From: Clostridia bacterium
GTDB taxonomy: Bacteria; Bacillota; Clostridia; Christensenellales; Borkfalkiaceae
Assembly: GCA_017616925.1 (NCBI GenBank)
Contig: JAFZXG010000104.1
Location: forward strand, 1-13,079
Reading direction: 5' to 3'
Length of the DNA: 13,079 nucleotides
Under the pieces are notes generated by a model. The model was not told where the DNA came from. It worked only from the letters and a program-made list of their open reading frames with translations, and did no database searches. The translations under genes and the position numbers were made by a program. Below, piece by piece: positions 6,978-12,801 of this stretch. Within the stretch, counting starts at the first letter, position 1, and each line of letters begins with the position of its first letter.

Positions 6978-7007
6978 TTGACTTTTTATTTATATAAGGT
7001 ATATAAT
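6978..7007 (+). promoter_or_regulatory. Promoter of the SDR gene
   Basis: -35 TTGACT (6978-6983), 18-bp spacer, perfect -10 TATAAT (7002-7007). The ATG begins 8 nt after the -10, so the predicted transcription start falls at about 7012-7015 and the mRNA should have no leader. It is divergent from the infC promoter, with the two -35 elements 53 bp apart. Confidence 0.72.
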
Positions 7008-7014
7008 CTAAACT

Positions 7015-7845
7015 ATGAAGTACGTTGTGATTACTGGTGCGTACGGCGGCATGGGATACGAAGTAACCAAAACCCTGTCAGAAAACGGATTTACCGTGTT
7101 CGCACTCGATAAAAAAGTAAAAGAACCCGAACCGAATATCGTTCCGATAGAGACCGACCTAAAAGAAACGGAAAGTATCGACCGCGCTTTCAATAAGGTA
7201 AAGGAATATACGGAAGATCTTTACGCCGTAGTGCATTTCGCGGGGATATACCGACTCGATTCTCTAGTCGAGATGAGTGAAGAACGGTTTACCGAGATCT
7301 TTAACGTGAACCTGTTCGGCGTTTATAGGGTGAACAAGGCGTTTTTACCGCTCCTTAAAAAGAAGAGCCGAATAATCGTTACGACGAGCGAACTCGCGCC
7401 CACAGACCCCCTGCCCTTTACGGGAATATACGCGATAACGAAATCCGCACTCGAAAAGTACGCCTTTTCTCTCCGTATGGAATTACAACTTTTGGATATT
7501 TCCGTTTCGGTGATCCGTCCCGGCGCGGTAAAAACGGGGCTTTTGTCGGTTTCGACCAAGGAACTCGAAAACTTCTGCAAGAACACGAAAACCTATACAT
7601 ATAACGCCGAAAAATTCAGAAAGATCGTTGAAAAGATAGAAGCGAAGAACGTTTCGCCCGAAAAGATAGCGAAAAAGACGTTACGCGCACTCACTTCGCG
7701 CCGTCCGAAATACGTTTACAACGTCAACAGAAATCCGCTTTTAAGGCTACTGAATATCCTGCCTAAAAAATGGCAGACCAAAATTATCGGCAAAATCCTT
7801 AAAAACGACAAAAAAACCGTTGACAACGGCACCGAAAACGAGTAA
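7015..7845 (+). CDS. Classical short-chain dehydrogenase/reductase
   Basis: A cytoplasmic NAD(P)-dependent oxidoreductase of unknown substrate, 276 residues. The Rossmann glycine motif is TGAYGGMG (7-14). An aspartate at position 32 after the second strand suggests NAD(H) preference. The HFAG at 74-77 stands where NNAG is usual; N99, S125 (TTSELAP), Y139 and K143 (GIYAITK) form the expected catalytic tetrad; RPGAVKTG (168-175) follows. The last 70 residues are lysine-rich and include a short hydrophobic patch (NPLLRLLNILPKKW), perhaps a peripheral membrane contact. The ATG is the only possible start, since an in-frame TAA lies at 7009-7011. No ribosome binding site is at a normal distance (AAGG is 15 nt away), consistent with a leaderless mRNA. 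No terminator separates it from the mgtE riboswitch. Confidence 0.9.
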   Translation: MKYVVITGAYGGMGYEVTKTLSENGFTVFALDKKVKEPEPNIVPIETDLKETESIDRAFNKVKEYTEDLYAVVHFAGIYRLDSLVEMSEERFTEIFNVNLFGVYRVNKAFLPLLKKKSRIIVTTSELAPTDPLPFTGIYAITKSALEKYAFSLRMELQLLDISVSVIRPGAVKTGLLSVSTKELENFCKNTKTYTYNAEKFRKIVEKIEAKNVSPEKIAKKTLRALTSRRPKYVYNVNRNPLLRLLNILPKKWQTKIIGKILKNDKKTVDNGTENE

Positions 7846-7848
7846 ACT
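7820..7848 (+). promoter_or_regulatory. Promoter of the M-box/mgtE transcript, overlapping the SDR stop codon
   Basis: -35 TTGACA (7820-7825, perfect), 17-bp spacer, -10 TAAACT (7843-7848, four of six). The -10 contains the TAA stop of the SDR gene. The predicted transcription start near 7855 falls right before the riboswitch, which supports the assignment. Confidence 0.65.
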
Positions 7849-7855
7849 AAACTCG

Positions 7856-8021
7856 TAAACCGAATACGTCCGGTAGGTAAGGCTACCATAGGGATACGGA
7901 CTGCTGCCGCGGAAAAGTGGAGACACTTTGCCGAGGGTTTAACAGACGGCGTCGAAAACAAGGCGCAGTTCAACGCAGTTACACAGCCCTACGGTGCTAA
8001 AGCCAGAATGGTTGCTGATTC
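7856..8021 (+). ncRNA. M-box (ykoK-type) Mg2+ riboswitch aptamer
   Basis: The conserved M-box blocks occur in order: GGTAGGTAAGGCTACC, then GGGATACGGACTGCTGCC, a GTGGAGACACTTTGCCGAGGG-like helix block, TTTAACAGACG, and finally the hallmark AGCCCTACGGTGCTAAAGCC (7985-8004). These match my recollection of the Bacillus mgtE leader block by block. The RNA binds Mg2+ and, when Mg2+ is plentiful, favours termination before the transporter gene. The downstream gene is mgtE, exactly the expected target. The outer helix probably pairs GAAT at 7862-7865 with ATTC at 8018-8021; the end positions are approximate. Confidence 0.92.
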
Positions 8022-8043
8022 TTTTGCATAAAAAAGAATTTTT
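8018..8043 (+). promoter_or_regulatory. First hairpin of the M-box expression platform
   Basis: ATTCTTTT (8018-8025) pairs with AAAAGAAT (8032-8039), loop of six, followed by four Ts. The 5' arm shares ATTC with the proposed outer helix of the aptamer, so this hairpin and a closed aptamer should exclude each other. It may be an alternative fold rather than the main terminator. Confidence 0.5.
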
Positions 8044-8049
8044 CGTCTT

Positions 8050-8078
8050 TCCTGCCGAGTTCTTACGGCGGGATTTTT
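8050..8078 (+). terminator. Riboswitch-controlled terminator before mgtE
   Basis: TCCTGCCG (8050-8057) pairs with CGGCGGGA (8066-8073), eight pairs with one G-U, loop of eight, followed directly by TTTTTACTTTTT. It ends eight bases before the mgtE ribosome binding site. It is the GC-rich candidate for Mg2+-dependent termination, and would also end transcripts reading through from the SDR gene. Confidence 0.75.
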
Positions 8079-8085
8079 ACTTTTT

Positions 8086-8092
8086 AAGGGGG
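8086..8092 (+). promoter_or_regulatory. Ribosome binding site that decides the mgtE start
   Basis: AAGGGGG, 6 nt before the ATG at 8099-8101. It selects this ATG over an in-frame upstream ATG at 7994, which lies inside the riboswitch. Confidence 0.85.
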
Positions 8093-8098
8093 TGCATT

Positions 8099-9478
8099 AT
8101 GAACGAAGAGTTGGAAATTACGTTTGAAAAACTCTCGAGCCTTTTCGAGAATAAAAAATTCGCGGATCTTCGTATTGCGGTTCTCGATATGGAACCAGCC
8201 GATATCGCTCTTTTTATGGAAGAAAAATTAGACGATAAAGAACAGTTGAAATTTTTCAGACTTCTTCCCAAAGAACTCGCGTCGGACGTTTTCGTCGAAA
8301 TAGACACCGATACGCAGGAGTATCTCATCAGGGCGTTCACCGATAAGGAACTTAAAGCCGTCGTGGACGATATGTTTCTCGACGACGCCGTCGATATCAT
8401 CGAAGAAATGCCTGCGAACGTAGTAAAAAGAATACTTAAAAACTCCGATCCCGAAAACAGAAAACAGATAAACGAATTATTGGAGTACCCCGACGATTCG
8501 GCGGGTTCAATAATGACCACCGAATACGTATCTCTCGCCGAAAACCTTACCGTCGCCGAGGCGTTCGAGAAGATAAGAAAGACGGGACTTAATAAGGAAA
8601 CGATCTACACCTGCTACGTTACGGATAAAAAGAGAAAACTGCGCGGCGTCGTAACGGTGAAAACCCTGCTCCTTGCGGACAAGGAAAGTCTGATCAAAGA
8701 CATAATGGATACCAACATCATTACCGTAGAAACTTTGGAAGATAAAGAAGCGGTGGCGATGAAATTCTCCAAATACGACTTTCTCGCACTCCCCGTCGTC
8801 GATAAAGAAGGGTGTCTCGTCGGTATCGTGACCGTTGACGACGCGGTCGACGTTATTCAGGACGAAGCAACCGAAGATATTCAGAAGATGGCGGCTATCC
8901 TTCCTACCGAAAAGGAATACTTAAAACAAAGCGTGTTCGACATCTGGAAAAACAGGATACCGTGGCTATTACTGCTTATGGTCTCCGCCACCTTTACGGG
9001 ACTTATACTCAACACTTACGAAGCGTCATTAAATATGATAAGTCCGGTTCTGTTCGCATGTATCCCCATGCTAATGGACACGGGCGGGAACGCGGGCGGT
9101 CAGGCGTCCGTTACGGTGATCCGTTCGCTTGCCTTGGGCGACGTAGAGTTTAAAGATATCTTCAAAGTTTTATGGAAAGAACTGAGAGTTTCGATCCTTC
9201 TCGCGATCTCACTCGGCGCGGTGTGTTTCGGAAAACTGATGCTTTTAGACAACCTGCTGTTCGGTTATAAAGATTACACCGCGATAAGATGTCTCGTCGT
9301 TTCGATCTCGCTCGCGGTAACGGTAATTATGGCAAAACTCGTCGGTTGTATTCTCCCGCTGTTCGCGAAGAAAATAAAGTTGGACCCCGCGGTCGTTGCA
9401 AGCCCGTTTATTACCACGATAGTTGACGCTTTATCACTTCTTATATACTGCTCGATAGCAATGGCGATTTTAGCGTAA
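8099..9478 (+). CDS. mgtE: Mg2+ transporter MgtE
   Basis: A homodimeric Mg2+-gated Mg2+ channel of the cytoplasmic membrane, 459 residues, normal for the family. Domains in order: helical N domain (about 1-135, including FFRLLP and acidic helices that sense Mg2+), tandem CBS domains (about 136-260, with DDSAGSIMTTEYVSL and LPVVDKEGCLVGIVTVDD), a linker/plug helix (about 260-285) and five membrane segments (about 286-459). Pore signatures are PMLMDTGGNAGGQ (323-335) and DPAVVASPF (429-437), whose aspartate matches the Mg2+-coordinating residue of the pore. The start is set by the AAGGGGG site; initiation at 7994 would add 35 residues encoded by riboswitch sequence. Expression should rise when Mg2+ is scarce, through the M-box, and channel opening should close with high internal Mg2+. 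Confidence 0.97.
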   Translation: MNEELEITFEKLSSLFENKKFADLRIAVLDMEPADIALFMEEKLDDKEQLKFFRLLPKELASDVFVEIDTDTQEYLIRAFTDKELKAVVDDMFLDDAVDIIEEMPANVVKRILKNSDPENRKQINELLEYPDDSAGSIMTTEYVSLAENLTVAEAFEKIRKTGLNKETIYTCYVTDKKRKLRGVVTVKTLLLADKESLIKDIMDTNIITVETLEDKEAVAMKFSKYDFLALPVVDKEGCLVGIVTVDDAVDVIQDEATEDIQKMAAILPTEKEYLKQSVFDIWKNRIPWLLLLMVSATFTGLILNTYEASLNMISPVLFACIPMLMDTGGNAGGQASVTVIRSLALGDVEFKDIFKVLWKELRVSILLAISLGAVCFGKLMLLDNLLFGYKDYTAIRCLVVSISLAVTVIMAKLVGCILPLFAKKIKLDPAVVASPFITTIVDALSLLIYCSIAMAILA

Positions 9479-9529
9479 GGGATCAGTTTTTGTGTTTTTA
9501 TAAGCGTTGATTTAGCAAAACTTTAAGCG

Positions 9530-9562
9530 AAAAAGAGAGAGACGAAACGTCTCTCTCTTTTT
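9530..9562. terminator. Bidirectional terminator between convergent genes
   Basis: A perfect 15-bp inverted repeat (AAAAAGAGAGAGACG at 9530-9544 and its complement at 9548-9562) with a 3-nt loop. Each strand ends in TTTTT, so it can stop mgtE rightward and the membrane-protein gene leftward. It lies 51 bp after mgtE and 15 bp after the stop of the opposing gene. Confidence 0.92.
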
Positions 9563-9577
9563 GTTCTATACGATCAA

Positions 9578-10864
9578 TTATAAACTTTTCGGAAAACCGG
9601 AAACCGCTACTTTCTTCGCAAGTCCTTCTTTGACGAGTTTCGCGTCGTTCATATACTTAAGCCCTTTGGCGTAATCCTGCGTAGCGGCGTTTTCGTTGAT
9701 GGCAAAAGCGTAATTTTCCATAGCCGCGGCGATTAAAGTAAGAACGTATTTCGCTCTGCGCGCGTTGTTTATACGGTACATTAAGGGCGTGCTGCCGTCC
9801 GCCTTGGACTTGGAAACGTCCTGCACCTTATACTTCGTGCCGATATAGGTCTTGGGATCGAGTGCGAGATAAACGCAAAGCGTCTTACCTTTCACCTTGA
9901 TCTTTACGACTTTGTTCCTGCCGATATTGAACGTTTCGTATTTCCAACTGATACGATCGGAGATCTTTTTGCCCTTACCCTTATAAGAAAGTATGGCGTT
10001 CTTTATCGAAGAATAATAAGCCTTGGTCTCGTCTTTCGTCTGCATAAGTTTGCCGGTGAAACTTCTGTCGTAACCCATCGCAGTCTTTCCTGCGGGCGCT
10101 GCCGCTGCGGCGACTTCCGCCGCAGGTTCTTCGGCTATCGCTTCTTCCGCTGCCGCTTCTTCCGCGACCGCCGCGGGTTCTTCCTTCTCTTCTTCTTTAA
10201 CTTCTTCCGCTGCGGACTCTTCGACCGCGACTTCTTCTGCTATCGCTTCGGCAGGTTCTTCGGCAGCGACTTCTTCTTCACCGCCAGCGGCTGCGTAAGC
10301 CTTCGCTTTCTTATTCATAGCGATTATAGCGTAGATGCCGAGTGCAATGAATACGACGACGTAAACGATAAAGCCGATTATCCACGCGGTAGGATTGATA
10401 CCCGAATCTCCGTTGACTTCGAGTTGTACTCCGAACAAGGCGTTAAGAGCGATAAGTCCGACGTAGCCTATGATAAGAGAAATAACGGGGACGAGTATCG
10501 CGGAAAGCGCGACTCCGAAGATCTTGCGGATGGTCTTCTTCTGTAAATTGCCCGCACTCCTATTTACTTCTCTGAAGTATTTGAACGCCGAGAACGACAC
10601 GAACGCGAATCCCAAAGAGAATAACGCGCACTGCAACACCATACCGCAGTAGATCGAGAAATGCTGTTTGATGCCGAGATTATCGACGAACCACTGCTGT
10701 ACCGTATCGGAAAACGCCTTGCCTTCCGAACCGTGTTTCACGATCATAAAGACAAGCGCGGCTACGAATCCCGCAAACGCAAGCGCGAACAGGATCGTAA
10801 GGATCAAAAAGACTATCTTCCCCGCTTTACCGGGGGCTTTTGCTTTCTTTTCAGAATTACTCAT
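9578..10864 (-). CDS. Uncharacterised four-helix membrane protein with Ala/Glu-rich linker and conserved C-terminal domain
   Basis: Function unknown. The 428-residue protein has a lysine-rich N-terminus, four membrane segments (about 17-42, 72-97, 114-143, 160-183), then an acidic, low-complexity Ala/Glu region (about 191-258), and a soluble C-terminal domain (about 266-390). That domain reads RSFTGKLMQTKDETKAYYSSIKNAILSYK, RISWKYETFNIGRNKVVKIKVKGKTLCVYLALDP and KYKVQDVS, then a short helical tail. I recall similar RISW-YE-GR-KGKTLCVYLAL modules at the ends of other uncharacterised Clostridia proteins, but know no function. The start is the ATG at 10862-10864, preceded by AAGGAAGGA; a GTG at 10892-10894 is in frame but has no such site. 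It is a single-gene unit with its own promoter and terminator. The linker would place the C-terminal domain away from the membrane, probably in the cytoplasm. Confidence 0.85.
   Translation of the reverse strand: MSNSEKKAKAPGKAGKIVFLILTILFALAFAGFVAALVFMIVKHGSEGKAFSDTVQQWFVDNLGIKQHFSIYCGMVLQCALFSLGFAFVSFSAFKYFREVNRSAGNLQKKTIRKIFGVALSAILVPVISLIIGYVGLIALNALFGVQLEVNGDSGINPTAWIIGFIVYVVVFIALGIYAIIAMNKKAKAYAAAGGEEEVAAEEPAEAIAEEVAVEESAAEEVKEEEKEEPAAVAEEAAAEEAIAEEPAAEVAAAAAPAGKTAMGYDRSFTGKLMQTKDETKAYYSSIKNAILSYKGKGKKISDRISWKYETFNIGRNKVVKIKVKGKTLCVYLALDPKTYIGTKYKVQDVSKSKADGSTPLMYRINNARRAKYVLTLIAAAMENYAFAINENAATQDYAKGLKYMNDAKLVKEGLAKKVAVSGFPKSL
10091..10294 (-). repeat. Low-complexity Ala/Glu coding region
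   Basis: Encodes residues about 191-258 of the membrane protein, with irregular reiterations such as EEPAAE and EEAAAEEA. The DNA (repeated ttcttccgc-type units on the plus strand) is prone to slippage, so length may vary between strains. It is in frame and not a sign of degeneration. Confidence 0.8.
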
Positions 10865-10917
10865 TTTTTCTTCCTTCCTTTTATGTTTACGCACGATATA
10901 TACCGAGCGTTTTGTTT

Positions 10918-10946
10918 ATTATAGCACACTTTATTTTAAATAGCAA
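10918..10946 (-). promoter_or_regulatory. Promoter of the uncharacterised membrane-protein gene
   Basis: On the minus strand, -35 TTGCTA (10941-10946), 17-bp spacer, extended -10 TGC-TATAAT (10918-10923). The leader is about 45 nt with an AAGGAAGGA ribosome binding site. A 21-bp inverted repeat lies just upstream at 10951-10971. Confidence 0.72.
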
Positions 10947-10950
10947 TAGG

Positions 10951-10971
10951 TTGTAAACCACTTTTTTACAA
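10951..10971. promoter_or_regulatory. Operator-like inverted repeat upstream of the membrane-protein promoter
   Basis: TTGTAAA-N7-TTTACAA, perfect in both 7-bp arms, located 5 bp beyond the -35 element. Its size and position suit a dimeric DNA-binding regulator, but A/T-rich repeats of this length can arise by chance and no regulator gene is adjacent. Confidence 0.3.
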
Positions 10972-11023
10972 AAAAAGCGTTAAAAATCACTTTTTTGATA
11001 CCGACTTCGGCGAATCAACGCTT
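10970..11023 (-). terminator. Possible distal terminator of the ABC exporter operon
   Basis: On the minus strand, AAGCGTT (11017-11023) can pair with AACGCTT (10975-10981), followed by a run of Ts (10970-10974). The 35-nt interior holds smaller repeats (TTGAT/ATCAA and CCGA/TCGG). The long interior makes it an unusual terminator, about 150 nt after the ATPase stop. No simpler terminator was seen closer to that gene. Confidence 0.35.
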
Positions 11024-11043
11024 GATAGCCGCGTTTTCAGACG

Positions 11044-11158
11044 CACTTCCCCCGAAAAATCGAATTTTGCGGTCTTACACAATATTCTATTCCGTAATAT
11101 TCGGGAACTTGACCGCATTACGAAAATTTACACTCTCGCACGCTCGTTCGGGGGCGTG
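11044..11158. repeat. Large imperfect inverted repeat, structured intergenic region
   Basis: Nested complementary arms, from outside in: CAC/GTG (11044-11046 with 11156-11158), CCCCCGAA/TTCGGGGG (11049-11056 with 11147-11154), AATTTT/AAAATT (11063-11068 with 11123-11128), GCGGTC/GACCGC (11069-11074 with 11111-11116) and AATATT/AATATT (11081-11086 with 11096-11101). A second TTCGGG at 11100-11105 could compete for CCCGAA. No open reading frame of note and no U-tract at either end. It begins 13 nt after the ATPase stop. The rest of the 10865-11171 gap is covered by the promoter, operator-like repeat and possible terminator listed separately. Confidence 0.6.
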
Positions 11159-11171
11159 ATTATTAGGAAAT

Positions 11172-11954
11172 TTATACTCCGCTATACAGTTCTATCGCCT
11201 TTTCGACTTCCCCGTCGAAAGTTATTTTTCCCTTATCCAGAACTATACACCTGTCGCAAAGACGGCGGATCGTATCCATATTATGACTGACGTACAATAT
11301 CGTCCTGCCTTCTTCGCGGGACACGTCCCCCATTTTACCGAGACACTTTTTCTGGAACGCAGAATCGCCGACCGCCAGAACTTCGTCCATTATCATAATT
11401 TCGGAATCGAGATGAGCCGCCACCGAAAACGCCAACTTTACGTACATGCCCGAAGAATAACGTTTCGCAGGCGTGTCTATGAAACGTTCTATTTCAGAAA
11501 ACTCTATGATTTTGTCTATTTTCCCGTTTACTTCGGCTTTGGTCATACCGAGTATCGCACCGTTTAAGTATATATTCTCTCTGCCCGTCAGTTCGCCGTG
11601 AAATCCCGTGCCGACTTCCAACATACTCGACACTCTGCCGTTTATACCTATAGCACCCGCCGTAGGCGAAGTGATACGCGATATAAGTTTTAAAAGCGTT
11701 GACTTGCCCGCGCCGTTTTTGCCGATTATCCCCAGCCTTTCTCCCTTATACACGGTAAGGTTTATATCGTCGAGTGCGGTAAATTTTTCGTTTTTCCGAT
11801 AGTTTTCGGAGCCGACTTTGGTGTTCGGGTCTTCCTTTTTGCGGATCCTCGCCCAAAGACTCTGCACGTCTCTTTGCAAAGTCCCCCCGCTTATCACTCC
11901 GAGTCTGTATTCCTTTTTTAAACCCTGTATCCGTACGGCAACTTCTCTTTCCAT
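11172..11954 (-). CDS. ABC exporter ATPase for polysaccharide or teichoic acid (TagH/Wzt-like)
   Basis: The cytoplasmic ATPase that powers export of a lipid-linked polymer with the permease beside it. The 260 residues show Walker A GKNGAGKST (78-86), a diverged signature YSSGMYVKLAFS (166-177) typical of Wzt/TagH/RfbE exporters rather than LSGGQ, Walker B IMIMDE (186-191), and the switch histidine H224 in YVSHN. An insertion-like stretch at about 22-57, before FTALDDIN, is also typical of this family. The protein ends soon after the ABC domain, so it lacks the C-terminal carbohydrate-binding domain of Wzt proteins that read the O-antigen end group. Its ATG is one base after the permease stop (TAA-A-ATG), implying translational coupling. 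The polymer exported is unknown. Confidence 0.93.
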   Translation of the reverse strand: MEREVAVRIQGLKKEYRLGVISGGTLQRDVQSLWARIRKKEDPNTKVGSENYRKNEKFTALDDINLTVYKGERLGIIGKNGAGKSTLLKLISRITSPTAGAIGINGRVSSMLEVGTGFHGELTGRENIYLNGAILGMTKAEVNGKIDKIIEFSEIERFIDTPAKRYSSGMYVKLAFSVAAHLDSEIMIMDEVLAVGDSAFQKKCLGKMGDVSREEGRTILYVSHNMDTIRRLCDRCIVLDKGKITFDGEVEKAIELYSGV

Positions 11955-11955
11955 T

Positions 11956-12801
11956 TTATATCTTATCCATAAAGTTCTTTTCGGTCTTGTTGAATATAAC
12001 GACGCCGAAAAACGCCGTCAGCACGGTTACCGCGAAACTTATTCCCAAATATAACCACGACGTCGTGCCCACGCCGAGCCATCCCGCCCGCATAAACTCT
12101 ATAACCGGCGTTACGGGATTGAGCATTATAACGGTTTTAAGCGTCGTATTTTCTATCGACGACACGGAATACACCACGGCGGACAGATACATCCAAAGCT
12201 GCGTGCCGAAACCGACCAAAACCTGCAGATCCCTGTACTTTACCGTGAGCGACGAAATTATTATTCCCACGCCCGTACCCAAAATTCCGAGTTCTGCAAT
12301 CAGCACGGGTGTTAAAAGCGCGTAAAGCGTTACGTTCGCGCCCGCACCCGTAAAAACGAAACAAAGATCTATTATCACAAACATTATAAACTGTATAAGG
12401 AAATTGAAAAAGCAGGTTATAACCGTCGATACGGGCGTTATTATTCGCGGGAAATACACCCTGCCGAACAGTCTTGCATTGTCGTGGAAAGTCGTTGACG
12501 CGTGCACCAGACTCGTCGAAAAGAACATCCAGGGCACGTTTCCCGCAAGATAGAATAAAAACTGCGGCACTCCGTCGGTCGAAAGTTTTGCGATCATACC
12601 GAAAACTACGGTAAACACAAAGGTAGTCAGCAGCGGTTGGATTATAAACCACAGCGGACCTAAGATCGTTTGCTTATATTTTGTTTTGAAGTCCCTTTGC
12701 ACGAAAAGCCATACAAGGTCTTTATACTTCGCCGTTTCTTTTAGGTTTAACTTAAACGGGTTGCTTTTCGCGGTTATTAAGGTGTCGAATTTTTCTTTCA
12801 T
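11956..12801 (-). CDS. ABC-2-type polysaccharide exporter permease (TagG/Wzm-like)
   Basis: The membrane half of the exporter, 281 residues. An amphipathic N-terminus with the conserved DLVWLFVQRDFKTKYKQTILGPLWFIIQP block (about 28-56) is the ABC-2/Wzm signature. It is followed by six hydrophobic segments, including VPWMFFSTSL, the VYFPRIITPVS coupling region with a conserved FPR, and a final segment before FNKTEKNFMDKI. In the cytoplasmic membrane, two copies and two ATPases should form a channel for an undecaprenyl-linked glycan. The start ATG (12799-12801) overlaps the end of the upstream gene by 4 bp (ATGA), and the stop lies one base before the ATPase, so all three are tightly coupled. 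Together with the sugar-nucleotide genes at the left end, it suggests surface glycan production. Confidence 0.93.
   Translation of the reverse strand: MKEKFDTLITAKSNPFKLNLKETAKYKDLVWLFVQRDFKTKYKQTILGPLWFIIQPLLTTFVFTVVFGMIAKLSTDGVPQFLFYLAGNVPWMFFSTSLVHASTTFHDNARLFGRVYFPRIITPVSTVITCFFNFLIQFIMFVIIDLCFVFTGAGANVTLYALLTPVLIAELGILGTGVGIIISSLTVKYRDLQVLVGFGTQLWMYLSAVVYSVSSIENTTLKTVIMLNPVTPVIEFMRAGWLGVGTTSWLYLGISFAVTVLTAFFGVVIFNKTEKNFMDKI

Noticed and set aside
7994..8098. Upstream extension of MgtE by 35 residues
   Set aside because: This stretch is the end of the M-box and its terminator, and the AAGGGGG site clearly serves the ATG at 8099.
10091..10294. Repeated cttcttccgc-like units as a CRISPR or tandem DNA repeat
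   Set aside because: The units are irregular, have no spacers and are explained by Ala/Glu codons in frame within a gene.
10865..10894. GTG start adding 10 residues to the membrane protein
   Set aside because: No ribosome binding site precedes the GTG, while the AAGGAAGGA within this stretch is well placed for the ATG at 10862-10864.
11139..11158. Hairpin CACGC/GCGTG just after the ATPase stop as its terminator
   Set aside because: Only five pairs with a 10-nt loop and no following U-tract on either strand; its arms are also used by the larger nested repeat.
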